The notes beneath the pieces are model-generated. The model was not told the DNA's origin and did no database searches. It saw only the letters and a program-made list of their open reading frames with translations. From assembly GCA_017478485.1 (NCBI GenBank), contig JAFVDI010000031.1:310001-374000 (forward strand): DNA of 64,000 nt, given 5' to 3'. This DNA is from Clostridiales bacterium (GTDB lineage Bacteria > Bacillota > Clostridia > Saccharofermentanales > Saccharofermentanaceae). Below are positions 34,593-42,299 of the stretch, in pieces (position 1 is the first letter of the stretch; each line of letters opens with the position of its first letter). A program made the translations under genes and the position numbers.

Positions 34593-35834
34593 ATGAGTTT
34601 GAAGAATGACATCAAGGAATACATCCGTAAAGGTGAATCTGATTCAAAGGGTTTGGGTCTGGAGATCGAGCATTTCGTCATTAACGACGAAGGGATCCAG
34701 ATCGGTTTCCATGAAGTTTCTTCTCTCATTGACTCTGTAGCAAAAGACCTGAATGCAGAAGTCATCTATATGGACGGATATCCGGTAGGATACCTGACTG
34801 ACGAGTATTCGATCACTTTGGAACCCGCATGTCAGTTCGAGATAAGCATAAGCCCTTATTCTGATATCGCAAAGATCAGGCAGGTATATAAGAAGTTTGA
34901 AGATCTCTGGACTCCGATCCTGAAGGAGAGGGGATACCACATTGAGACAAAGGGCAATCTCCCTCTTGTAGAGAGCGGCAAGATCGATCCCGATGAGATC
35001 ACGTTGTCTCCAAAGAAGCGATACAAGTACATGGATGCATATTTCAGAAAGTCCGGCAGGTACGGGAAGTACATGATGAGGGCATCCGCATCTACCCAGA
35101 TCTCGGTCGATTTCAGATCTGAAGAGGATCTTGTAAGAAAGCTTAATGTTCTTCAGAAGATCTCACCGATCCTAATGATAGGAATGGAGAATAAGAGTTA
35201 TCCTGATTCAACATTGAAGGAACATCCTGACAAGCCGCATCTTTTCAGGATACAGGAATGGGATGACCTTGATGCCAGCAGGACAGGTTTTTACCCGCAT
35301 TCTTTTGAGGCAGGTTTCGGCTATGACTCAATAGCTGATACGATCCTTAACACTCCGCTTATCCTTTTGACAGATAACGGCGAGACGACTGACGTAGGAT
35401 CTGATACAGCAAATGACCTGTTTGATAAAGGCGTGATCGATGAGGCAGTACATGATCAGAACAGGAAGACAAAACTTATAGAGCATTTTATATCAATGGG
35501 TTTCTTCCATTACAGAGTCAAGAAGTACATTGAGATAAGAGTCGCAGACAGTGTCCCGTTGGACCGCGCTTTAGGTTATGTGGCTCTGATCAAGGGAATA
35601 GTTTATTCAGACGAAAGCCTTGCCGAACTGGAAGCTGAACTTTCCGGCGTTGATACATTGGAAAAGATCCAGCAGGCTGTTGAAGTAATAGAGACAGAGG
35701 GATACAATGCTGACGTCTACGGGCTAAAAGCAAAAGAATGGGCAGCGCATATTGCGCATCTTGCGTTAAAGCATCTGCCTGATGAAGATAAGGAGTATTT
35801 GGAAAGTGTGCGAACTTTTTGGGGTATCAGCTGA
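34593..35834 (+). CDS. Glutamate-cysteine ligase-like protein (GCS2/EgtA-type)
   Basis: A 413-residue protein of the GCS2 glutamate-cysteine ligase superfamily: GLGLEIEHFVI near the N-terminus, SITLEPACQFEISISP, the long YMDAYF...MMRASASTQISVDF segment, and HYRVKKYIEIRVADS. Predicted to join the gamma-carboxyl of glutamate to cysteine with ATP. Placement behind a cysteine operator and attenuator supports a cysteine substrate. No gshB-like gene is near, so gamma-glutamylcysteine itself, or another gamma-glutamyl product, may be the end point. It overlaps the next gene by 29 nt. Confidence 0.85.
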   Translation: MSLKNDIKEYIRKGESDSKGLGLEIEHFVINDEGIQIGFHEVSSLIDSVAKDLNAEVIYMDGYPVGYLTDEYSITLEPACQFEISISPYSDIAKIRQVYKKFEDLWTPILKERGYHIETKGNLPLVESGKIDPDEITLSPKKRYKYMDAYFRKSGRYGKYMMRASASTQISVDFRSEEDLVRKLNVLQKISPILMIGMENKSYPDSTLKEHPDKPHLFRIQEWDDLDASRTGFYPHSFEAGFGYDSIADTILNTPLILLTDNGETTDVGSDTANDLFDKGVIDEAVHDQNRKTKLIEHFISMGFFHYRVKKYIEIRVADSVPLDRALGYVALIKGIVYSDESLAELEAELSGVDTLEKIQQAVEVIETEGYNADVYGLKAKEWAAHIAHLALKHLPDEDKEYLESVRTFWGIS

Positions 35835-36570
35835 TAAAAAGATACCGGTAAACGATTATCTTGATATCTTTTTCGGGCACAGTGTTGAACACCACAACGG
35901 ATGGGGGCTGGCTCTGCTGGATGACGGACAGATCTCTGTTGAAAAAGAGCCTGTGCGTGCAGTTGACAGCATGTATCTCAAGAACAGGCTGACCGGAAAG
36001 ATCACTACATCCCGATGTATGGCTCACATCAGAAAGGCTACGGTAGGCGATGTAAGTTTCAGCAATACACATCCGTTTGTCCAATCTGACAATTCAGGAA
36101 GAAAATGGGTATTCGTTCACAACGGAACTGTCTTCGAATCAAAAGAAACAAACAGGTATATTTTCGTTCAGGAAGGAACGACAGACAGCGAAAGAGTACT
36201 GCTCTACATCATCGAGAGGATAAACCAGGCTGCCATAGAAGGTCTGGATGACGAGAAAAAGATCAGGGTGATCGAAGATGTGGTGCTGAGACTGACACCG
36301 GGAAACAAGCTGAACTTTCTTTTGTACGACGGAGATTACATGTATGTACATAAGAACGAACCCGGAACACTTTACAGAACAGTCTCTCATGGCACGGCTG
36401 TATTCTCGACCCATCCTCTGGATGATCAATTCTGGGAGGAAGTTCCGCAGAACAGGCTCCTGGTCTACCGTGACGGAGAACTGATCCATGAGGCTCAGCC
36501 TCATGTAAACACCTATTACCATAACGAAGAAAAGATGCGTCTCCAGTATCTGGATCACGCAATGCTGTAA
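35806..36570 (+). CDS. Class II glutamine amidotransferase (YafJ/EgtC-like)
   Basis: About 254 residues. GTG at 35806 gives a protein starting MCELFGVSA, so after Met removal Cys2 is the Ntn nucleophile, as the family requires. TAAGGAG (35789-35795) lies 10 nt ahead. An ATG at 35782 would bury the Cys and is rejected. Other family motifs: HNGWGLALL, CMAHIRKAT, NTHPF and FVHNGT. EgtC relatives cleave gamma-glutamyl bonds. Coupling to a GCS2 ligase by a 29-nt overlap points to a linked gamma-glutamyl thiol step. It is not a full ergothioneine cluster, since egtB and egtD are absent. Confidence 0.85.
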   Translation: MCELFGVSADKKIPVNDYLDIFFGHSVEHHNGWGLALLDDGQISVEKEPVRAVDSMYLKNRLTGKITTSRCMAHIRKATVGDVSFSNTHPFVQSDNSGRKWVFVHNGTVFESKETNRYIFVQEGTTDSERVLLYIIERINQAAIEGLDDEKKIRVIEDVVLRLTPGNKLNFLLYDGDYMYVHKNEPGTLYRTVSHGTAVFSTHPLDDQFWEEVPQNRLLVYRDGELIHEAQPHVNTYYHNEEKMRLQYLDHAML

Positions 36571-36584
36571 AAGGAGAAATATAT

Positions 36585-37142
36585 ATGAGCGTCAATGAAA
36601 AGAATAGAAAGAACTTAAGGAAAATAGCTTATGCAGGCGTGCTCGCCGGACTGATCTTCATCGGTACCGAGCTTCATATCCCTACGGCGATCGGCCACAT
36701 CAATTTAGGTGACCTCGTGATCCTTGTAAGTGCATATATCTTAGGACCGTTCGCTTTCGTACCGGCCGCCATAGGATCCACGCTGGCTGACCTTCTTGCA
36801 GGTTATCCCCAGTATGCCGTTGCAACGTTTATCATTAAGGGCGTAATGGGTCTCGTTGCCGGATTGCTTCTTAAGAGGAACAGGGAAGGCAAAGTATCGC
36901 TTGGCAGAAAGCTTACCGCTTCGTTTATCGCTGAAGTCATCATGATCGCAGGATACTTCGCATTTGAGTCACTGCCGTTTATGTATGGCGTTGCCGCAGC
37001 ATTGGGTTCAGTCATTCCGAACGGCATCCAGGCTAGCGCTGCGATTGTAGGCGCAGTACCTCTCATGTATGTAAAGCTCTTTGACAAGTATCAGATCTCC
37101 CAGGGACTTATCCGTAAGAAGCAGGAGTCAGCGGTTATCTGA
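36585..37142 (+). CDS. ECF transporter S component (HmpT-like family)
   Basis: A 185-residue membrane protein with about six helices. It has the family features ELHIPTAIGHINLGDLVILVSAYILGPF and GSTLADLLAGYPQYAVATFIIKG. Such S components bind a small molecule and use shared EcfAAT energising units encoded elsewhere. Relatives are linked to vitamins such as thiamine precursors, but placement third in a cysteine-controlled unit suggests a sulfur-containing or gamma-glutamyl substrate. Its stop codon abuts that of the convergent SGNH gene. Confidence 0.85.
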   Translation: MSVNEKNRKNLRKIAYAGVLAGLIFIGTELHIPTAIGHINLGDLVILVSAYILGPFAFVPAAIGSTLADLLAGYPQYAVATFIIKGVMGLVAGLLLKRNREGKVSLGRKLTASFIAEVIMIAGYFAFESLPFMYGVAAALGSVIPNGIQASAAIVGAVPLMYVKLFDKYQISQGLIRKKQESAVI

Positions 37143-37916
37143 TCACCCTTTGGATGATCTTTGATCGTGAGCTGACTTAAGGACTGCGTAACTGAACAAT
37201 TCGATGCCTTCCGGTGCCTTCGGATGGAACTGGTTATACATGAATTTAGCAGGACCTTCCTTGGCAAAAGCTTCGGTAACTGCAGGGTCAGGATTGATAA
37301 ATCCGTATTCGGTCTTGCTGCACCATTCGCCGAGAGCGATTCGGAATTCATCACCGCGCTTCATGCGTTCGTCGTCGAAGCCTAAGTAATTCCACGGCGC
37401 GATGAAGTAGATCTTTGCATCGGGATTGATGTTCCTGATCCTGTTTGCCAGATGATCGCATCTGTCGGTGAACTGTGATGCGGAAATGCTTTTCTCACCA
37501 AGGGTAAGAGCGTCGTTGATGCCTATGGCGATCACATATACATCAGCGGGAACTATGATGTCGCGGTGGTCTATCAGAGTCTTGACCTCCCAGCCTGGGT
37601 AAGACAGATAAGTCACATTGCCCTTGATGTAGGGGAGAAGAGGCTCATACCAATGTATCCCGTATGTTACGGTGCCGCTGGTAACGCTGTCTCCGAGAAA
37701 ACAGAAGGACTTTCCGCTCTGCATGTCTTCGAAAAAGTCGCTGTCTTTGAGTTCTTCGGTCATGCCGCCGTACACTTCATACTTATGTTGATGCGCGCGG
37801 TATCTGTTGTAACGGTAAGTGATACGGTCTTTGTAGATATAACAAATAACCGTTCCGGAAACTAATGCCAGGACTATCAGTAAAAGAATAATGACTGTCT
37901 TACCCTTTATCTTCAT
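37143..37916 (-). CDS. Membrane-anchored SGNH protein, paralogue of the fusion's C-terminal domain
   Basis: 257 residues with an N-terminal membrane anchor (about 7-27) and an external SGNH domain: FLGDSVTSGT, YVIAIGINDALT and APWNYLGF. It aligns along its length with the SGNH domain of the 12268-15204 fusion (GDSVTEGT, YVIAVGTNDI, APWTS). In the last block the fusion has DHIHPN, whereas this protein has NQFHPK: the triad Asp is Asn (codon AAC), read directly from the sequence. It may be a weak or inactive enzyme, or a binding protein. Confidence 0.82.
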   Translation of the reverse strand: MKIKGKTVIILLLIVLALVSGTVICYIYKDRITYRYNRYRAHQHKYEVYGGMTEELKDSDFFEDMQSGKSFCFLGDSVTSGTVTYGIHWYEPLLPYIKGNVTYLSYPGWEVKTLIDHRDIIVPADVYVIAIGINDALTLGEKSISASQFTDRCDHLANRIRNINPDAKIYFIAPWNYLGFDDERMKRGDEFRIALGEWCSKTEYGFINPDPAVTEAFAKEGPAKFMYNQFHPKAPEGIELFSYAVLKSAHDQRSSKG

Positions 37917-37960
37917 GAGAGGATTTTATCAAAGTAGACATCCTTATAAAAGTTTCCATA

Positions 37961-38003
37961 AAAAACAGCCTGTCGTCCGTCAGCGGCCGGCAGGCTGTTT
38001 GAA
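37961..38003 (-). terminator. Intrinsic terminator after ddh
   Basis: AAACAGCCTG (37963-37972) / CAGGCTGTTT (37991-38000) with a partly paired interior. On the minus strand it is followed by a T-run, as expected for the end of ddh. Confidence 0.8.
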
Positions 38004-38021
38004 TAATGCTGAAGTATCAGA

Positions 38022-39008
38022 TTACAGCAGGTGAGCTCTGAGTTCTTCGCCTGAAAGAGGTGAGAGAAGGGCGGGAGCGATATCGAAAACGGTCTTGCAG
38101 CCGTAGTCACCCTTCTGTGACAGGCGGTAGATGGCTCTTGCATAAGCAGTGAGGACGGAACCTGTGAACTCGGGGTTGGAATCGAGCTTTAATGAGTACT
38201 CGATGACGTGCTTGTTCTCGCCGTTAACGCCTGTCTTGCCTGTGCGGAATACGAAACCGCCGTGATTGATCCTTGAGTGATCCCTTACGAACTCTTCTTC
38301 TGAGATGAAGTGAACGGTCGTATCGTAATCAGCGAAATAGTTGGGCATCTCTTTGATCGTCTTTTCGATGAGAGCCTTGTCAGCGCCTTCCTCTGCAACA
38401 ACGAAGCACTCTCTTGTGTGCTTCTGACGTGTTGTAAGCTCGGGCTCGCTGCCGGATCTTACTGCCTCAAGGGCTGCATCGACGGGAATGGTGTACTGCT
38501 TGCCGTTCTTTACGCCGGGAACTCTTCTGATAGCGTCTGAATGGCCCTGGGAAACGCCCTTGCCCCAGAATGTGTAGTCCTTGCCCTCGGGAAGGATGCA
38601 GCTGCCGTAAAGTCTGTTGATCGAGAACATTCCCGGATCCCAGCCGCCGGAGATGAGAGCTGTGTGATATGTGTCAGCAGCTGCTTTGTCAACGTTTGCG
38701 AAGTGCTGGGGGATCTTGGCGTGAGTATCGAAACTGTCGATTACGTTGAAAAGTTTTGCATACTCGGGTGTCTGCTTGGGCAGATCCGTAGCGGAACCGC
38801 CGCAGATCACGAGTACATCGATCTTGTCCTGCCAGTCAGCAGCTTCGGAAGCGGAAACGACCTTGATCCCGGGAGTAAGAGTCTTGACGGTTGAAGGGTC
38901 TCTTCTTGAGAAGACAGCCACTAGTTCCATATCGGGGTTCTGTCTTACTGCGAGTTCAACACCCTTGGCAAGATTGCCGTAGCCCAAAATGCCTATTCTG
39001 ATTGCCAT
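38022..39008 (-). CDS. ddh: meso-Diaminopimelate dehydrogenase
   Basis: A 328-residue NADPH enzyme converting tetrahydrodipicolinate directly to meso-DAP. N-terminal Rossmann IGILGYGNLAKGVE, FSRRDP, VCGGSATDLP-type loop, DSFDTHAKI, and the substrate region SGGWDPGMFS. This one-step route bypasses DapL and DapF, yet dapL is also present at 11093. An RBS (AGGAGG) lies before the ATG. Monocistronic, divergent from the ATP-grasp gene; the 142-base gap holds promoter-like elements for both. Confidence 0.95.
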   Translation of the reverse strand: MAIRIGILGYGNLAKGVELAVRQNPDMELVAVFSRRDPSTVKTLTPGIKVVSASEAADWQDKIDVLVICGGSATDLPKQTPEYAKLFNVIDSFDTHAKIPQHFANVDKAAADTYHTALISGGWDPGMFSINRLYGSCILPEGKDYTFWGKGVSQGHSDAIRRVPGVKNGKQYTIPVDAALEAVRSGSEPELTTRQKHTRECFVVAEEGADKALIEKTIKEMPNYFADYDTTVHFISEEEFVRDHSRINHGGFVFRTGKTGVNGENKHVIEYSLKLDSNPEFTGSVLTAYARAIYRLSQKGDYGCKTVFDIAPALLSPLSGEELRAHLL

Positions 39009-39150
39009 ATGTTAGTCCTCCTCAGGGCTTAAATCTATTCGAACGCATTATAACAAATAAGGGTTGACTCTGCTTATAGATTTGAAACATTTTTGCGGCG
39101 TTTTACGTGGTGTGTAACAAAACAGCAAGTGTTGTATTATAATAATCGAC

Positions 39151-40146
39151 ATGCCGAGTTTTAAATATCTTTTCAGGCGCGTAATGCGCATGGACTTAAA
39201 GGCGATGAACGCCAAGATAAAGGATATCCACGAGAAGAGCGGGAAGTCCCGTGTGTGGATATTTTTTGACATGGTCCACTGCGGCAGGAAGTTCGGTGCC
39301 GGATACATGGATTACTGGCTCTATGAGATGTACAACCTCAATGATGCACAGAGGGATACATATATCACCAGAGGCAGAAGCAATGATCTCGTAAACCGTT
39401 ATAACGATCCGAAATATACTCATCTGATCGACAACAAGATCGAGTTCAATGAGCATTTCGGCGAATTCCTCGCCAGAAAGTGGATACCGATCAGGGAAGA
39501 CAATAAAGATGAGGTCATCAGCTTCATAAAAGATCACGATAAGCTCATAGCAAAGGCAGATCTCGGTTCTTGCGGAAAGACCGTTGAGATGGTCGACTGC
39601 AAGGCTGAGACACCGGAACATCTTTACGACAGGCTCCTCCACATGGAGCGTCCGCATCTGCTTGAAGAGGTGCTCGTTCAGCATCCTGCGGTCAGTGCGA
39701 TCTATCCTCATGCAATAAATACCGTAAGAGTCGTCACCATCCAGAAGGAAGGAAAGGTCCATATCGCTTCAGCATGCGTAAGATTCGGCAATCACGGTCA
39801 TACGGTCGATAACTTCAACAGCGGCGGAATGACTGCCCCCATGGATGAGAAGACCGGTGAGATCACCGATTACGCAATAGATAAGAGCAAGAACCTGTTT
39901 ACCCACCATCCTGAGACGGGCGCTGCGATCAAGGGCTTTGTATTCCCGATGTGGGATGAAGTCTGCGAAATGTGCACCAAGGCAGCACTCGTCGTACCTC
40001 AGGTCGGCTATATCGGCTGGGACGTCTGCTTTACTCCCGACCGTCCTGCAATAGTCGAGGGCAATGATTATCCGGGACATGACCTTTATCAGCTCCCTGA
40101 GCACACCCATGACAAGATGGGCATCTGGCCCAAATATCAGATCTGA
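39151..40146 (+). CDS. Sugar-transfer-associated ATP-grasp protein
   Basis: A 331-residue protein with an N-terminal helical part (1-90) and an ATP-grasp region: KADLGSCGKTVEMVDC, LLEEVLVQHPAVSAIYPHAINTVRVVT, and the C-terminal GYIGWDVCFTPDRPAIVEGND with the metal-binding acidic residues. It fits the ATPgrasp_ST group, usually in surface-glycan clusters; here it is alone. A TATAAT (39138-39143) ends only 7 nt before the ATG at 39151, with no ribosome site. Either the mRNA is leaderless or an inner Met (39184 or 39190) is the true start. Confidence 0.8.
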   Translation: MPSFKYLFRRVMRMDLKAMNAKIKDIHEKSGKSRVWIFFDMVHCGRKFGAGYMDYWLYEMYNLNDAQRDTYITRGRSNDLVNRYNDPKYTHLIDNKIEFNEHFGEFLARKWIPIREDNKDEVISFIKDHDKLIAKADLGSCGKTVEMVDCKAETPEHLYDRLLHMERPHLLEEVLVQHPAVSAIYPHAINTVRVVTIQKEGKVHIASACVRFGNHGHTVDNFNSGGMTAPMDEKTGEITDYAIDKSKNLFTHHPETGAAIKGFVFPMWDEVCEMCTKAALVVPQVGYIGWDVCFTPDRPAIVEGNDYPGHDLYQLPEHTHDKMGIWPKYQI

Positions 40147-40161
40147 ATTAATAACGGATCG

Positions 40162-40647
40162 TCAGGTGATCAGTCTGTGGCTCTTCGTGATGATGAAGAG
40201 CATCAGCATCGCAGGTATGGCGTTTTCCGGCTTATCGATCTCAAGTATCCAGTTCTTCTTAAGCTGCGCAGCACCGAAAAAGAGTTTCCCGACGGGTTTT
40301 CCTTCATTGTCTGTGAATTCGGTCACACCATTGGTGAGCTGGCCTGCAGAAGTTGTGACATGGAGTCCCATGCTGTTCAGATCATAAGTATAAGGACCTC
40401 TTTTGGCGATATCCATGAAACCGAGATCAGTTGTGCCGTTCCAGAACTTAACTGCAGGCATGCCTTCGTTGACGGTGTTTTCAATAAGCGCAACATACTG
40501 CCTGTTTTTATTTATCATGACATAGTTACCGGGCTTTTGCGTGTCGGCAATGATAAAGAACACACCGGTACCGTCTGCCGTAATTACCTTGAATTCAGGG
40601 CTCGGAGGATTACCCCAGGACCTGAGCTGATAGACTTTGAAGAACAT
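40162..40647 (-). CDS. LURP-one/tubby-like beta-barrel protein
   Basis: A 161-residue protein of beta-strand pattern ending in a hydrophobic helix (PAMLMLFIIT). It resembles LURP-one-related/scramblase-like folds (FFIIADTQKPG, YVALIEN, GPYTYDLNSMGLHV, GKPVGKLFF). AGGGAGG precedes the ATG on the minus strand, which chose this frame over a long plus-strand frame. Function unknown. It converges with the ATP-grasp gene. Confidence 0.65.
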   Translation of the reverse strand: MFFKVYQLRSWGNPPSPEFKVITADGTGVFFIIADTQKPGNYVMINKNRQYVALIENTVNEGMPAVKFWNGTTDLGFMDIAKRGPYTYDLNSMGLHVTTSAGQLTNGVTEFTDNEGKPVGKLFFGAAQLKKNWILEIDKPENAIPAMLMLFIITKSHRLIT

Positions 40648-40747
40648 GATGAAGCCCTCCCTAAAATAATCTTTCCCTTATCAGAAATTGTAACACAAAA
40701 TTGAGGCCTTTTAGTGCTAACATTGGAGAGAGTTTGGAGGCACGGAC

Positions 40748-40924
40748 ATGATGCAGCAGGAAGAATGGGAATCACTTACACCTGAACAGAAGAAAAGGGA
40801 ATTATATCTTGAGCAGAAATACACGCTCGATACTTTTCTGGAGCATCACGCCATCACAAAGGCACAGTATGACAAGAGCCTCGGTGATCTGACAGCCAAG
40901 ATGGGTTTCGGTAAAGCAGGCTGA
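40748..40924 (+). CDS. Small 58-residue protein (SHOCT-like)
   Basis: MMQQEEWESLTPEQKKRELY opens a 58-residue, charged, mainly helical protein that ends in QYDKSLGDLTAKMGFGKAG-type sequence. GGAGG (40735-40739) lies 8 nt ahead of the ATG. The C-terminal part (DTFLEHHAITKAQYDKSL) resembles short SHOCT-like helical hairpins found in many Bacillota, from memory of such proteins. No function can be assigned. Between 40924 and 41016 only AT-rich promoter-like sequence is seen. Confidence 0.7.
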   Translation: MMQQEEWESLTPEQKKRELYLEQKYTLDTFLEHHAITKAQYDKSLGDLTAKMGFGKAG

Positions 40925-41015
40925 CTTCCGTATCTTTTGTTTAAATTCTTTTGCTTATTTTTGATAAGAAGGAAAATTTAATTTTTCTTAAAATTTTCCG
41001 TGATAGAATCAAATT

Positions 41016-42128
41016 ATGTTGAAGAAACTAGCCAGTATAATATTCAAAGACGTAACAGGCGCGAACGAATCGAACCGCATCTCTTATATTGTCAGGATAA
41101 ATTCCATGATGATGTGCGTCTATTTCATCATATGGATAGCCGTTTTCGGAATATCGGCAAGATATGCGAATGCAGGCACATGTTTTCTGGCGTTATGCGC
41201 TTATGCCGCTTCGATCTATCTGACTTACAGGGATCAGAACACATGGGCGCTTTTGCTTTACAGTGCAGTTACCACGATGTGGATGTTCCGTTTCGTCATC
41301 TCATGGGGATGGGAATGCGGAATACAGCACTTTGTTTTTGTTCTGCTCGTTCTTGTGTTTGTCGGTACTTACAGAACGTTCAAAGAAAAACTGCTTGCGA
41401 GCGCAGTGGTGTTCCTGATCCGAATGTTGCTTTATTCATGGCACATCACCCATGAACCCATGGAAGTCCTTTCACGCAGTATTTCCGTTACTTTCCAGAT
41501 CATCAATATCGTTTCGATATTCCTTTCGCTGATAGTCATCTTAAATATCTTTACCCGTGACAAACTCGCCACTGAGGCCAAGCTCGCGCAGTATAACCGT
41601 CAGCTCAAGGTGGTAGCAGAGCACGATCATCTGACGGGACTTCTTAACAGAAGAAGCGGCATGTCTGATACTGTCGCAAAGATAATGAGCGGAAGTCTGT
41701 CGACCGGTATGAGCATAGCGATAGGCGACATCGATCACTTCAAGAAGATAAACGATACATACGGGCATGAAGCCGGAGACGAAGTCCTCAAGTCTCTTGC
41801 GGTGCTCTTCGACAGTTACATGAGCGAATACGGCATAGCCATCAGATGGGGAGGAGAGGAGTTCCTCTTCGTTTTTGACGATGTGAACCTTGATGATGCT
41901 TTTGTTGCGCTTGACGGCCTCAGACTTAAGATATCAACACTGGAGATCGTCTGGAAAGGCGAGAAGATCCCGGTAACAATGACATTCGGTGTTACCGACA
42001 TAAACGTCATGCTGTCTTCAAAAGATACGGATATGGATGTTGAAAACCGCATAAATGAGGCCATAGACGACGCCGACAAGAAGCTTTACATGGGTAAAGA
42101 GAGCGGCAGAAACAAAGTCGTTATCTGA
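41016..42128 (+). CDS. Membrane diguanylate cyclase (GGDEF)
   Basis: 370 residues: about six membrane helices in the first ~180, then a GGDEF domain (about 200-365) with DHLTGLLNRR, DIDHFKKINDTYGHEAGDE and the active-site RWGGEEF (about 277). It should make cyclic di-GMP from GTP in response to a membrane signal. No RxxD inhibitory site is obvious five residues ahead of GGEEF. Monocistronic. Confidence 0.93.
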   Translation: MLKKLASIIFKDVTGANESNRISYIVRINSMMMCVYFIIWIAVFGISARYANAGTCFLALCAYAASIYLTYRDQNTWALLLYSAVTTMWMFRFVISWGWECGIQHFVFVLLVLVFVGTYRTFKEKLLASAVVFLIRMLLYSWHITHEPMEVLSRSISVTFQIINIVSIFLSLIVILNIFTRDKLATEAKLAQYNRQLKVVAEHDHLTGLLNRRSGMSDTVAKIMSGSLSTGMSIAIGDIDHFKKINDTYGHEAGDEVLKSLAVLFDSYMSEYGIAIRWGGEEFLFVFDDVNLDDAFVALDGLRLKISTLEIVWKGEKIPVTMTFGVTDINVMLSSKDTDMDVENRINEAIDDADKKLYMGKESGRNKVVI

Positions 42129-42160
42129 AATACTTTTTCCTACAAATTCCCAAACCGCTG

Positions 42161-42200
42161 TGCTATAATCATTTGGATATTCCATGGCAAGGGAGGTGAT
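42161..42200 (+). promoter_or_regulatory. mgtE promoter and full-consensus ribosome site of the leader peptide
   Basis: Extended -10 TGCTATAAT (42161-42169). AGGGAGGTGAT (42190-42200), nearly complete complementarity to the 16S rRNA tail, sits 3 nt before the leader ATG at 42204. Confidence 0.65.
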
Positions 42201-42203
42201 TTT

Positions 42204-42299
42204 ATGACACGAAGCGATTCTGACAATCCCCGATCGCGATTACGCACCATAAAATTCACCATCCAGGGAGATTTGCTATGGAAGAAATGGCATCAGTAA
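42204..42299 (+). CDS. Leader peptide overlapping the mgtE start
   Basis: A 31-codon ORF with a very strong ribosome site. The N-terminus MTRSDSDNPRSRLR places Asp, Asp and Pro in the first nine residues. The ORF overlaps the mgtE start (42278) by 22 nt in another frame and covers the mgtE ribosome site (GGGAG 42266-42270). Leader peptides rich in Asp/Glu/Pro control enterobacterial Mg2+ transporters by destabilising the ribosome at low Mg2+. A like role is an inference; no M-box riboswitch was found. Confidence 0.55.
   Translation: MTRSDSDNPRSRLRTIKFTIQGDLLWKKWHQ

Noticed and set aside
35782..35805. Earlier ATG start for the class II amidotransferase
   Set aside because: Would bury the nucleophilic Cys; the GTG at 35806 puts Cys at residue 2 as the family requires.
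34593..36570. Complete ergothioneine gene cluster
   Set aside because: EgtB and EgtD homologues are missing; only GCS2-type and EgtC-like proteins are present.
40177..40704. 175-codon plus-strand reading frame
   Set aside because: Opposite to the LURP-one-like gene, lacks a ribosome site, and its translation has no family character.
42129..42277. M-box riboswitch before mgtE
   Set aside because: Only about 100 nt separate the -10 and mgtE, and they are taken up by the leader ORF; too short for an M-box.
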